NCBI RefSeq assembly: GCF_032484785.1
Contig: NZ_JAUETR010000001.1
Location: 1,116,001 to 1,180,000 of the forward strand
Direction: 5' to 3'
Origin: Bradyrhizobium sp. SZCCHNS1050
GTDB lineage: Bacteria; Pseudomonadota; Alphaproteobacteria; Rhizobiales; Xanthobacteraceae
DNA length: 64,000 nt
In this document: positions 16,266-26,995 of the stretch, piece after piece
Layout: every line of letters begins with the position of its first letter
Position numbering within the stretch: position 1 is the first letter of the stretch
Program-made: the position numbers and the translations under genes
The notes under the pieces: model-generated
The model's input: only the letters and a program-made list of their open reading frames with translations
Database searches by the model: none
Told to the model about the DNA's origin: nothing

Positions 16266-16661
16266 ATGGCCAAACCCGTTCATTCCATGATCCGCGTGCT
16301 CGACGAGGCCAAGGCGCTCGACTTCTACAAGCGCGCCTTCGGCTTGGAGATCGCCGACAATCTGCGCTTCGACGGCTTCGCGCTGATCTATCTGCGCCAT
16401 CCGTCGTCGCCCTTCGAGGTCGAGCTCACCGTCAACTACGACCGCAAGGAGCCGTATACGCTCGGTGACGGCTACGGCCATCTCGCTGTCGTGGTCGACG
16501 ATCTCGATGCCGAGCATGCCCGTTTCGAGCGCGAGAACCTGGCACCAGGCCCGTTGCGCGATTTCAAGCACAATGGTGCGACACTCGCGCGCTTCTTCTT
16601 CGTCACAGATCCCGACGGCTACAAGATCGAGGTCATCCAGCGCGGCGGCCGCTTCGGATGA
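16266..16661 (+). CDS. VOC superfamily protein (glyoxalase I-like)
   Basis: The 131-residue protein has two beta-alpha-beta-beta-beta modules. Candidate metal ligands sit where glyoxalase I has them: His6 (VHSMIRV), Glu in FEVELT, His in GHLAVVVDD and Glu in KIEVIQ. Glyoxalase I converts the methylglyoxal-glutathione hemithioacetal to lactoylglutathione. Related VOC enzymes include dioxygenases and epimerases, so the reaction is only probable. The start follows the cytochrome stop by one base and the downstream gene begins 49 bases later, so all are likely cotranscribed. Its product could detoxify an aldehyde made by the cluster's dehydrogenase (inference). Confidence 0.8.
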   Translation: MAKPVHSMIRVLDEAKALDFYKRAFGLEIADNLRFDGFALIYLRHPSSPFEVELTVNYDRKEPYTLGDGYGHLAVVVDDLDAEHARFERENLAPGPLRDFKHNGATLARFFFVTDPDGYKIEVIQRGGRFG

Positions 16662-16710
16662 GCCGCTGACCACGAAAATACACCAAACAAAAAACCAACG
16701 GAGGATACCC

Positions 16711-17259
16711 ATGAGAGAAGTCGATCGCCGCAACAAATACGACCGCCGCGTCTTTCTCAAGGGCGCGGCCTCGACCGTGCCGGCCGCAGCCGTGGCTTCC
16801 GCGACCGGCCTCGGCATTGCCGATGCCTGGGCGGAGGATGCCAAGGCGCTGACGCCGGCGACGCTGAAGACGCTGGTGAAGGTCGCGCGCGACATCTATC
16901 CGCACGACTTCCTCGCCGACCGCTACTACATCACCGCGGTCAAGCCGTGGGACGGTAAGGCCGCGGAGGATGCCGCCGTGAAGGCAATGATCAATGACGG
17001 CGTCGCCCGGCTCGACCAGGACGCGCGTGACCGCCACAAGGTGCCTTACGCCCAGGTGCCGTGGGAGGCCGACCGCGTCGCGCTGCTCCAGGGCATCGAG
17101 CAGACGACCTTCTTCAAGACGCTCCGCGGCGACCTCGTGGTGTCGCTCTACAATCAGAAGGAGCTCTGGCCGAAGTTCGGCTACGAGGGCTCCTCCGCCG
17201 AGCATGGCGGCTACATCAACCGTGGCTTCTCCGACATCGACTGGCTGCCGAAAGCCTGA
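16711..17259 (+). CDS. Tat-exported small subunit of a GMC dehydrogenase (gluconate 2-dehydrogenase subunit 3 family)
   Basis: The 182-residue protein starts with a twin-arginine signal (DRRVFLKGAA, Arg12-Arg13) ending near ADAWAED. A helical domain follows with VARDIYPHDFL and a C-terminal W-PKFGYEG-GGY block, typical of the gluconate 2-dehydrogenase subunit 3 family. In that system the small subunit escorts the folded FAD subunit through the Tat pore. The large subunit here is the next gene, 36 bases downstream. GGAGG precedes the ATG at 16711. Confidence 0.88.
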   Translation: MREVDRRNKYDRRVFLKGAASTVPAAAVASATGLGIADAWAEDAKALTPATLKTLVKVARDIYPHDFLADRYYITAVKPWDGKAAEDAAVKAMINDGVARLDQDARDRHKVPYAQVPWEADRVALLQGIEQTTFFKTLRGDLVVSLYNQKELWPKFGYEGSSAEHGGYINRGFSDIDWLPKA

Positions 17260-17295
17260 CGCCGGCGAACAACAGAAAACACGGAGGAAACCACC

Positions 17296-18864
17296 ATGGC
17301 AAAATTCGATCAGAACGATTCGGGCGTGGTCGTGATCATCGGCTCGGGCGCCGGCGGCGGCACCCTGGGCAACGAGCTCGCGCAGAAAGGCATCAAGGTC
17401 GTGATCCTCGAGGCGGGCAATCGCTACGAGATTCCCGACTTCATCAACGACGAGTGGGAGAGCTTCACCCAGCTCGCCTGGACCGACATGCGCACGACAT
17501 CCGGGACTTGGCGCGTGGCGAAGGACTTCGCCAACCTGCCGGCCTGGATCGTCAAGGCGGTCGGCGGCTCGACCGTGCACTGGGCGGGCGCCTCGCTGCG
17601 CTTCGATGAGCACGAGTTCAAGGCCCGCACCACCTATGGCGGCGTGCCCGGCACGAGCCTGTTGGACTGGCCGGTGACCTTGGCCGAAATGGAGCCGTGG
17701 TACGCCAAGGCCGAGTTCAAGATGGGCGTCACCCGCACCAACGACATTCCGGGCCTACCCGGCAACAACAATTTCAAGGTGCTCGAAGCCGGCGCCCGGA
17801 AGATCGGCTACAAGACCGTGCACACCGGCAACATGGCGATCAACTCGCAGCCGCGCGACGGCCGCGGCGCCTGCCAGCAGATCGGCTTCTGCTTCCAGGG
17901 CTGCAAGTCCGGTGCGAAATGGTCGACCCTGTACACCGAGATCCCGAAGGGCGAGGCTACCGGCAATCTCGAGGTGCGGCCCAACAGCATGGCGATCAAG
18001 ATCGAGCATGACGCTTCGGGCAAGGTCACCGGCGTGGTCTATGCCGACGGCCAGGGCAAGATGCAGTTGCAGAAGGCCCGTATCGTCGCCGTCGCCGGCA
18101 ACTCGATCGAGAGCCCACGGCTTCTGCTCAACAGCGCCTCGAACATGTTCCCGGATGGACTTGCCAACTCCTCCGGCCAGGTGGGGCGCAACTACATGCG
18201 GCACATGACCGGCAGCGTCTATGCGACGTTCGAGAACCCGGTGCACATGTATCGCGGGACCACCATGGCCGGCATCGTCCGCGACGAGGCGGCGTTCAAT
18301 CCGAAGCGCGGCTTCGTCGGCGGCTACGAGATGGAGACGCTCTCGCTCGGCCTGCCGTTCATGGCCGCGTTCCTCAATCCCGGCGCCTGGGGCCGCAGCT
18401 TCACGGCGGCGATGGAGACCTATCCGCGCATGGCCGGCATGTGGCTGGTCGGCGAGGACATGCCGCAGGAGACCAACCGCATCACGCTCGATCCTGTCGC
18501 CAAGGACAAGTTCGGCATGCCGGTCGCCTCGGTGCATTTCGACGATCATCCCAACGACGTCGCGATGCGCGCCCACGCCTACAAGCAGGGCTCGGCGATC
18601 TACGAGGCGGTCGGCGCCACCGTGACCTACCCGACCACGCCCTACCCCTCGACGCACAATCTCGGCACCAACCGGATGAGCGAGAAGGCCAAGGACGGCG
18701 TCGTCAACAAGTTTGGCCAGACCCACGACGTCAAGAACCTGTTCGTCTCAGACGGCAGCCAGTTCACTACGGGGGCTGCGTGCAATCCGACACTCACCAT
18801 CGTGGCGCTGGCGATCCGCCAGGCGGACTACATTGCTGGCGCGATGCAGAAGAAGGAGATTTGA
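17296..18864 (+). CDS. GMC-family FAD-dependent dehydrogenase, large subunit
   Basis: The 522-residue flavoprotein has the ADP-binding glycine motif GSGAGGG (residues 16-22) followed by the acidic strand end VVILEAG. The GMC block GGSTVHWAGASLRF comes next, then a Cys-rich segment (CQQIGFCFQGC). The C-terminal active-site region has the catalytic His in THNLGTNR and Asn in ACNPTLTIV. It has no signal of its own; the Tat-borne partner encoded just upstream should carry it out. Such complexes oxidise sugars, sugar acids or alcohols in the periplasm and pass electrons to cytochrome c, which the cluster also encodes. The substrate cannot be read from sequence. Confidence 0.92.
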   Translation: MAKFDQNDSGVVVIIGSGAGGGTLGNELAQKGIKVVILEAGNRYEIPDFINDEWESFTQLAWTDMRTTSGTWRVAKDFANLPAWIVKAVGGSTVHWAGASLRFDEHEFKARTTYGGVPGTSLLDWPVTLAEMEPWYAKAEFKMGVTRTNDIPGLPGNNNFKVLEAGARKIGYKTVHTGNMAINSQPRDGRGACQQIGFCFQGCKSGAKWSTLYTEIPKGEATGNLEVRPNSMAIKIEHDASGKVTGVVYADGQGKMQLQKARIVAVAGNSIESPRLLLNSASNMFPDGLANSSGQVGRNYMRHMTGSVYATFENPVHMYRGTTMAGIVRDEAAFNPKRGFVGGYEMETLSLGLPFMAAFLNPGAWGRSFTAAMETYPRMAGMWLVGEDMPQETNRITLDPVAKDKFGMPVASVHFDDHPNDVAMRAHAYKQGSAIYEAVGATVTYPTTPYPSTHNLGTNRMSEKAKDGVVNKFGQTHDVKNLFVSDGSQFTTGAACNPTLTIVALAIRQADYIAGAMQKKEI

Positions 18865-18913
18865 TTACCATCGGTATGGTGACGCAAAACTCTTGCGGCG
18901 ATCTCGGTCAGCG

Positions 18914-19032
18914 CCTCCCCCGCTTGCGGGGGAGGTCGTATCGCATCGAAGATGCGATACGGGTGGGGGAACGCTCAGGAAAGACCGCCGATGTGGCGCC
19001 CCCACCCCGCCCTCCCCCGCAAGCGGGGGAGG
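18914..19032. repeat. Inverted intergenic repeat, family D copy 1
   Basis: Perfect 22-base arms, 18914-18935 and 19011-19032, each a CCTCCCCCGC/GCGGGGGAGG hairpin, enclose a second palindrome (CGCATCGAAGATGCG) and GGTGGGG/CCCCACC. It sits between two converging genes and could fold into a terminator-like cruciform. Confidence 0.8.
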
Positions 19033-19055
19033 GAGACGAGAGACCGCCCGAGTGG

Positions 19056-19367
19056 CTACTCGGCCGCGTCCATGATCGCCGCCGCGGTAAATTCCGGCAG
19101 CGTCGCAGTCGCCTTTGCCCGATAGATCAGACAGGAGCAGCGCAGCAGCGACGCAAAATTCTTCACCTCGCCGTGATGGTCGAGCACCTCGGCGTACAGC
19201 GTGGTCACGAACTTGGCGAGGCTCATGCCTTCCTTGGCGGCGATCTCCTCGAGCGTGTCCCAGAACGCCATTTCGAGCCGGATCGACGTGCTATGGCCGC
19301 CGATCCGCAACGAGCGGGTCTGCGACTCATAATCGCGCTGAGGCTGGTGTGCGAACAGATGGCACAT
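19056..19367 (-). CDS. Ribbon-helix-helix domain protein
   Basis: The 103-residue protein contains a short beta strand plus two helices (STSIRLEMAFWDTLEEIA, then KEGMSLAKFVTTLYAEVL), which fits the RHH_4-type DNA-binding fold in which paired strands enter the major groove. The N-terminal part (SQTRSLRIGGH) supplies a strand rich in basic and polar residues. It is probably a small transcription factor or antitoxin-like protein, but no toxin gene is adjacent. GGAGGAAG lies just before the ATG at 19367 and decides the start within a much longer shadow frame. It is divergent from mutL, and its promoter should lie in 19368-19500, which is unusually AT-rich (TTATTTTTGC). Confidence 0.8.
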   Translation of the reverse strand: MCHLFAHQPQRDYESQTRSLRIGGHSTSIRLEMAFWDTLEEIAAKEGMSLAKFVTTLYAEVLDHHGEVKNFASLLRCSCLIYRAKATATLPEFTAAAIMDAAE

Positions 19368-19565
19368 GGGCTTCCTCCGGCTGATCGTTATTTTTGCGAA
19401 ACGATATACTGGCCCCGCCCGCCTCACAATCCCGTTGGAGAAGGTTGCTTTTCTCTGCCGCAGCGCATGAAAAAAGCTATTCTCACCCCACATTTGCAAC
19501 GTGACCGCCGCAGCGCCGCGCGCCTTCAATATCCAAGCCAGCCAGCTTTCAAGTTCGTTCGCACC

Positions 19566-21419
19566 ATGCCCGTCCGCCAGCTTCCCGAACAGATCGTCAA
19601 CCGCATCGCCGCCGGCGAGGTGGTCGAGCGGCCGGCGAGCGTCGTCAAGGAGCTGGTCGAGAACGCGATCGATGCCGGCGCGAGCCGCATCGACATCTTC
19701 ACCGACGGTGGCGGCCGGCGAAAGATCGCGATCACCGACGACGGTGGCGGCATGACGGCGGCCGATCTTGCGCTCGCGGTCGAGCGCCACGCGACATCGA
19801 AGCTCGACGACGAGGACCTGCTGCAGATCCGCACCCTCGGGTTCCGCGGCGAGGCGCTGCCCTCGATCGGCTCGGTGGCGCGGCTGTCGATCACGACGCG
19901 GCACAGGAGCGAGCCGCATGCCTGGGCGCTCGCGGTCGATTGCGGCGACAAGTCGCCGATCGTGCCGGCCGCGCTGAACCAGGGCACCCGCGTCGAGGTC
20001 GCCGATCTCTTCCACGCCACGCCGGCCCGGCTGAAGTTCCTCAAGACCGACCGCACCGAGGCCGAGGCGATCCGCGAGGTGGTGCGGCGGCTGGCGATGG
20101 CGCGGCCCGACATCGCCTTCACGCTGGCCGGCGAGGAGCGCGCGCCGGTGACCTGGGCCGCCGCGCTGCCCGGCGCGCCGGGCCAGCTGACGCGGCTCGG
20201 CGACATCCTCGGCGCCGACTTCCGCAGCCATGCGATCGCCGTGCGCAGCGAGCGCGATCATGTCGTGGTCGAAGGCTTCGCAGCGGCCCCGGCGCTGACG
20301 CGCGCCAATGCGCTTGGGCAGTATCTGTTCGTCAACGGCCGCCCGGTGCGCGACAAGCTGATCCTCGGCGCCGTGCGCGCAGCCTACGCCGACTATCTGC
20401 CGCGCGACCGCCATCCTGTCGTGGCGCTGTTCGTCACACTCGATCCGCGCGAGGTCGACGCCAACGTGCATCCGGCCAAGACCGAGGTGCGCTTTCGCAA
20501 TGCCGGCCTGGTGCGCGCGCTGATCATCCACGCGTTGAAGGAAGGTCTCGCCCGCGAAGGCCGCCGCACCGCGGCCAATGACGGCGGCGCGACCATCGCC
20601 GCGTTCCGCCCGGCCTTCGCGCCGCCGCGGCCCAACGTCGGTCCGATGAATTGGGACTGGCAGCGCTCGCCGTCGGCGCCGGCGATGCCGCATTTCGGCG
20701 GCTCCGTCCCTGCGGCAGCGCCCTCGCCAGATCTCGGGTCGTTCGGGCTTGCGGAATCCTCTCAAGCGGCCTTCGACGTCGGCACGCCCCGCGCCGATCT
20801 TCGGCTGCACGAGCAGCCGGCCGCGCCCGACCTGCTCGACCGTCCGCTCGGCGCTGCGCGCACCCAGATCCACGACACCTACATCGTGGCGCAGACCCGC
20901 GACGGCCTCGTCATCGTCGACCAGCACGCCGCCCATGAGCGCATCGTCTATGAGCGGCTCAAGGCCTCGCTCGCGGCGCATGGTGTGCAGCGGCAGATCC
21001 TGCTGATCCCGGACATCGTCGAGCTCGATGAAGCCACCGTCGAGACGCTGCTCGCGCGGACTGATGAGCTTGCCTCATTCGGCCTCGCGATCGAATCGTT
21101 CGGTCCCGGCGCGGTCGCGGTGCGCGAGACGCCGTCGCTGCTCGGCAAGATCAATGCGGCGGGGCTGCTGCGCGATCTCGCCGAGCACATGGAGGAATGG
21201 GGCGAGGCGCTGCCGCTGGAGCGCCGCCTGATGCACGTCGCCGCCACCATGGCCTGCCACGGCTCGGTGCGCGCCGGCCGCCGCCTCAAGCCGGAAGAGA
21301 TGAATGCGCTGCTCCGCGAGATGGAGGACACGCCCAACTCCGGCCAGTGCAATCACGGCCGCCCGACCTATGTCGAGCTCAAGCTCGCCGATGTCGAGAA
21401 GCTGTTCGGGAGGAGGTAG
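19566..21419 (+). CDS. mutL: DNA mismatch repair protein with endonuclease motif
   Basis: The 617-residue protein has the GHKL ATPase motifs ENAIDAGA, DDGGGM and GFRGEALPSIGSVA, then GTRVEV. The second domain has FVNGRPVRDK and the NVHPAKTEVRF signature. A Pro/Ala-rich linker leads to a C-terminal dimer domain. That domain contains DQHAAHERIVYE from residue 452, an exact DQHA-X2-E-X4-E match, plus CHGSVRAG and GQCNHGRP. These are the metal-binding endonuclease motifs of MutL from bacteria without MutH; E. coli MutL lacks them. It therefore probably nicks the new strand itself. The start at 19566 gives the canonical N-terminus and the upstream open frame is non-coding. Confidence 0.95.
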   Translation: MPVRQLPEQIVNRIAAGEVVERPASVVKELVENAIDAGASRIDIFTDGGGRRKIAITDDGGGMTAADLALAVERHATSKLDDEDLLQIRTLGFRGEALPSIGSVARLSITTRHRSEPHAWALAVDCGDKSPIVPAALNQGTRVEVADLFHATPARLKFLKTDRTEAEAIREVVRRLAMARPDIAFTLAGEERAPVTWAAALPGAPGQLTRLGDILGADFRSHAIAVRSERDHVVVEGFAAAPALTRANALGQYLFVNGRPVRDKLILGAVRAAYADYLPRDRHPVVALFVTLDPREVDANVHPAKTEVRFRNAGLVRALIIHALKEGLAREGRRTAANDGGATIAAFRPAFAPPRPNVGPMNWDWQRSPSAPAMPHFGGSVPAAAPSPDLGSFGLAESSQAAFDVGTPRADLRLHEQPAAPDLLDRPLGAARTQIHDTYIVAQTRDGLVIVDQHAAHERIVYERLKASLAAHGVQRQILLIPDIVELDEATVETLLARTDELASFGLAIESFGPGAVAVRETPSLLGKINAAGLLRDLAEHMEEWGEALPLERRLMHVAATMACHGSVRAGRRLKPEEMNALLREMEDTPNSGQCNHGRPTYVELKLADVEKLFGRR

Positions 21420-21471
21420 GACGACGAGCTCGATAGCGACGAGTTGGAGAACGACGGGAGCTCCAAAACCG

Positions 21472-21636
21472 GTGTCGTCCCGGGCAAGCCACCGGCAACG
21501 CGCAGCGTTGTCCGGCGGCGCCGACCCGGGACCCATACGCCGCAGCAGAAGTGACGTGCGAGTACGCCGTCGCGAGCGTCGCGCGTCCCAACCCGATCCT
21601 GTGGTTATGGGCCCCTGCGTTCGCAGGGGCGACAGT
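21472..21636. repeat. Inverted intergenic repeat, family B copy 4
   Basis: The left arm begins GGTGTCGTCCCGGGCAAG and reaches GACCCGGGACCCATA. The right arm is TTATGGGCCCCTGCG, TTCGCAGGGGCGACAG. The right-arm stem CCCCTGCG/CGCAGGGG replaces CCCGGCG/CGCCGGG of the other copies on both sides, a compensatory change. Confidence 0.75.
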
Positions 21637-21645
21637 GAGCAAGGA

Positions 21646-22197
21646 TCACGCGCTGCGCAAAAATACGAACTCGGTGTCGTCATAGGCGCGGCGTTCGAGC
21701 TCGGTGAAGCCTTCGGGCACCTTGAACGCGGCCTTGGCTTCCTCGACGACCAGCAGCGCCGATGGCACCAGCCAGCCGCCGTCGCGCAACGAGGCCAACG
21801 CCTTCTCGGCCAGGCCCTTGCCATAGGGCGGATCGAGAAACACCAGCGAGAACGGCTCGACCGGGCGCGCCGGACCGAGATTGGTGGCATCGCGGCGGTA
21901 GACCTTGGTGACACCGCCGAGGCCGAGCGCCTCGACATTGTTGCGCAGCAGCGCCCTTGCCTCGGCGCCGTTGTCGACGAACAGAGTGAACGCTGCGCCG
22001 CGCGAGACAGCCTCGATGCCGAGCGCACCGGTGCCGGCAAACAGGTCGAGGACGCGTGCGCCCTCGATCGGATCCTCGTAGGCGTGCACGAGGATGTTGA
22101 ACAGCGCCTCGCGCAGCCGGTCCTGCGTCGGCCGTATGTCGCGCGAGGCGGGCGAGGCGATGTTGCGGCCCTTCAGCCGTCCACCGACGACACGCAT
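21646..22197 (-). CDS. rsmD: 16S rRNA (guanine-966 N2)-methyltransferase
   Basis: The 183-residue SAM-dependent enzyme methylates G966 of 16S rRNA during 30S assembly. It shows the family N-terminus MRVVGGRLKGR, the RPTQDRLREALFNIL block, the SAM-binding loop DLFAGTGALGIEA (residues 51-63) and the catalytic N-methyltransferase motif DPPYGKG. The ATG at 22197 lies 9 bases after the stop of the pseudouridine synthase gene, so the two form an RNA-modification operon on the minus strand. Confidence 0.95.
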   Translation of the reverse strand: MRVVGGRLKGRNIASPASRDIRPTQDRLREALFNILVHAYEDPIEGARVLDLFAGTGALGIEAVSRGAAFTLFVDNGAEARALLRNNVEALGLGGVTKVYRRDATNLGPARPVEPFSLVFLDPPYGKGLAEKALASLRDGGWLVPSALLVVEEAKAAFKVPEGFTELERRAYDDTEFVFLRSA

Positions 22198-22206
22198 CGC
22201 ACCACC

Positions 22207-24387
<2,181 letters not shown>

Positions 24388-24518
24388 GAAGGTCTCACTT
24401 TGAGGTGCGGGACGTCGCGTGGTACGCGCGCTCTGAGCAGCGCCTGTCACGCGGGAAATCGAGGTCCGGTTTTGCTGAAGGGCGATGCAGTACCAGATTT
24501 ATCCGGGCATTACGAGCC

Positions 24519-24965
24519 ATGAACGCTCCTTCTTTCATGGATCTGGCGTTGAAAGCGGCCGAATCGGCCGCAATTTCCGGCGAGGTGCCGATCGGCTGCG
24601 TCGTGGTGCGGGACAACGTGGTCATCGCCACCGCCGCCAACCGCACTCTGACCGACCGCGACCCCACCGCCCATGCCGAGGTCCTGGCGCTGCGCCAGGC
24701 CGCGCAGGCGATCGGCAGCGAACGGCTGGTCGATTGCGACCTCTACGTCACGCTGGAACCGTGCACGATGTGCGCTGGCGCCATCTCCTTCGCCCGCGTC
24801 CGCCGGCTGTATTATGGGGCCGCCGATCCCAAGGGCGGCGCCGTCGAATCCGGCGTGCGGTTCTTCTGCCAGCCCACCTGCCACCACGCGCCGGAGGTCT
24901 ACTCGGCCGTCGGCGAGCAACAGGCGTCGCAGATGCTCAAGGACTTCTTCAAGGCGCGGCGCTGA
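24519..24965 (+). CDS. tadA: tRNA-specific adenosine-34 deaminase
   Basis: The 148-residue cytidine-deaminase-fold enzyme makes inosine at the wobble position of tRNA-Arg(ACG). The zinc site is complete: HAE at residues 52-54 and PCTMC with Cys82 and Cys85. The family phrases GEVPIGCVVV and GGAVESG are present. The ATG at 24519 gives the usual N-terminus. It is divergent from the pseudouridine synthase gene across 131 bases that must hold both promoters. Confidence 0.95.
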   Translation: MNAPSFMDLALKAAESAAISGEVPIGCVVVRDNVVIATAANRTLTDRDPTAHAEVLALRQAAQAIGSERLVDCDLYVTLEPCTMCAGAISFARVRRLYYGAADPKGGAVESGVRFFCQPTCHHAPEVYSAVGEQQASQMLKDFFKARR

Positions 24966-24986
24966 CGAGGCCTCGCCCCGGCCGCA

Positions 24987-26279
24987 TCATTCGCGAAAGC
25001 GGATGTGGATGGGAAGGCCGCTGACCCCGCTCATGAACGGCGACTCGACCCGGCGCACCCGTCCGGCGAGCGCGAAATGCGCCGTGCGATGGAGCAGTTC
25101 CGCGAACATCGCGCGCATCTGCATCCGCGCCAGCTGCAGCCCCATGCAGACATGCGGACCGCGGCCGAAGGCGATATGCGGATTCGGACTGCGATCGATC
25201 CGGAACGTGCCGGCGTCGTCGAACATGGCTTCGTCGCGGTTGCCTGAATGGAAGAACAAGGCCAGCGCCTCGCCCGCGCGAATGACCTGGCCGGCGACCT
25301 CGGTGTCGCCGACCGCCGTCCGCATGAAATGGCGCACCGGCGTGGTCCAGCGCAGCATCTCCTCGATCGCCGGATCGAGCAGCTCAGGCTCGGCGCGCAA
25401 CCGCGCGAGCTGGCCCGGGTCCGCGAGCAGCGCCTCGAGCCCGCCGGCCAAAGCGAGCGAGGTGGTGTCGTGGCCGGCCGTCACCAGCAGGATGAAATAG
25501 GAGATCAGCTCGTAATGCGGCATTGCGGCGCCATGCGGCGCGCTCTCTGCGATCAGGCTGGCGAGATCGTCGCGCGGGCTGGCGCGGCGGTCGGCGACCA
25601 CGGCTTCGAAGTAGTCGCGCAGCGCCAGCATGGCCATGCGCATGGTGTCGCCGGGCGCCTCGGCAAAACGCCGCTGCGGATCCTCGGCGGCCACGAACCC
25701 CTGGGCGAGCCGGGCAAGCCGTGCGTCATCGGCTTCGGGCGTGCCCAGCATGCGACCGATGACGCGGAAGGTGAAAGGCAGCGCGACGTCGCGTGCGAAA
25801 TCGCAAGCATCACCGCGCACGGCAACCCGGTCGAGGATCTCGGCAGCCCATTGCGTCAGCCAGCTCTCCATCGCGCGCAGAGCCGGCGGCGCGAAGGCGC
25901 CCTGGATGACCGCGCGATAGGCGGCGTGATCCGGGGCATCCATCTCGGTGAGGCTGCGGACGGCCTGCGGCTTGCCGGTGACCCGCTGCAGCACGGCCTC
26001 CGAGGCTTCGCTGGCAAGATAGGTGCGGGGTCCCGCAGCGAAATCCCTGCTCCGCGTCTCGATCGCGACGATGTCGGCGTAGCGCGTGACGGCCCAGAAC
26101 GGACGCACGCCCGGGCGCTCGACCCAGTGCAGCGGCGCATGCTGGCGCAACAGTGCGCAGGCCCGTTCAAGCCGCAAGGGGCTGGCGTGACCTTTCGAGG
26201 AGATCAGCACATCCACCGCGCGCGCGATCGCGGCAGCGTGTCGACCGGGCTTGGATGAGAGCAACGGAGCTGCGGACAT
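24987..26279 (-). CDS. Cytochrome P450
   Basis: The 430-residue soluble P450 has the I-helix oxygen-activation motif AGHDTTS, the K-helix ExxR (EMLR), and the haem-thiolate loop FGRGPHVCMG with the axial Cys. The N-terminus has no membrane anchor, as usual for bacterial class I P450s, which need ferredoxin and a reductase; neither gene is adjacent. The substrate is unknown. The ATG overlaps the upstream methyltransferase stop by one base (TGATG), so it is the last gene of a coupled minus-strand operon, probably acting on the same molecule as the methyltransferase (inference). Confidence 0.93.
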   Translation of the reverse strand: MSAAPLLSSKPGRHAAAIARAVDVLISSKGHASPLRLERACALLRQHAPLHWVERPGVRPFWAVTRYADIVAIETRSRDFAAGPRTYLASEASEAVLQRVTGKPQAVRSLTEMDAPDHAAYRAVIQGAFAPPALRAMESWLTQWAAEILDRVAVRGDACDFARDVALPFTFRVIGRMLGTPEADDARLARLAQGFVAAEDPQRRFAEAPGDTMRMAMLALRDYFEAVVADRRASPRDDLASLIAESAPHGAAMPHYELISYFILLVTAGHDTTSLALAGGLEALLADPGQLARLRAEPELLDPAIEEMLRWTTPVRHFMRTAVGDTEVAGQVIRAGEALALFFHSGNRDEAMFDDAGTFRIDRSPNPHIAFGRGPHVCMGLQLARMQMRAMFAELLHRTAHFALAGRVRRVESPFMSGVSGLPIHIRFRE

Positions 26280-26995
26280 CAGTGCGACGGATCGCCGTCC
26301 GAGACGGCCGCCTCGGGTCTGCGGCGCACCAGCAGGGTGAACTCCTTCATGCCGTAACCGCCGATGACCTCGACCGGCGCGGCAAACTCGCGCTCACAAT
26401 GGGCCGCCCAGATCTCCGGCGTGGTCCGGTACAGCCGCGCCGTCGCGGCATCGGAGGCCTCGTCGTCGTCACCGTGGGCCCGCATGAAGTTGACGCCGAA
26501 GCCGCGGCGGCTGGTGGCGAACATCTGCCGCAACAGGCCCTTGATGTAACTCTCCCAGGCCTGGCGCGGATAGCCGACATTGACGTTCATGATGCCGGAC
26601 GCGACCGAGTAGTCGGCGATGCGCGGGCTCTCCGCGGCAACGACGAAACGCCGCTGCGGGCCAGCAAAGCGCCGACGTGCGCGGCTGATCATGGCGCGCG
26701 ACAGATCGATGCCGAGATAGTCGATCTCGCAGGTCGGATAGCGCGCGGCCAGAAACGGCACCAGCGCGCCATAGCCGCAGCCGATGTCGTTGAGGCTGAA
26801 CGGCGCCGACGCATCGCACAGCTTCATCAGCTGCACGAAGCGCAGGCCCTGCGTCGCCTCGCATGACCAGTCGACGCCCCGCGGCGTCGCGCCATGACGC
26901 GCGACGCATGCGGTGTAGTAGGCATCGACGTCGGAGCAAATGGCCTGAATAGAAGGAGCCTTTTGTCCGGCGCCGTCGCCTGCGGTCAGGCTCAT
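26279..26995 (-). CDS. Class I SAM-dependent methyltransferase
   Basis: The 238-residue Rossmann-fold enzyme has the SAM-binding motif LNDIGCGYGAL and the acidic motif II (DYLGIDLS). A C-terminal sheet has GYGMKEFTLLVRR. The N-terminus (YYTACVARHGATPRGVDWSC) is unusual and may contact the substrate. It begins inside the upstream unknown gene (ATGA overlap) and ends on the P450 start. No close functional family is obvious; it may modify a small metabolite that the P450 also oxidises, but this is inference. Confidence 0.85.
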   Translation of the reverse strand: MSLTAGDGAGQKAPSIQAICSDVDAYYTACVARHGATPRGVDWSCEATQGLRFVQLMKLCDASAPFSLNDIGCGYGALVPFLAARYPTCEIDYLGIDLSRAMISRARRRFAGPQRRFVVAAESPRIADYSVASGIMNVNVGYPRQAWESYIKGLLRQMFATSRRGFGVNFMRAHGDDDEASDAATARLYRTTPEIWAAHCEREFAAPVEVIGGYGMKEFTLLVRRRPEAAVSDGDPSH

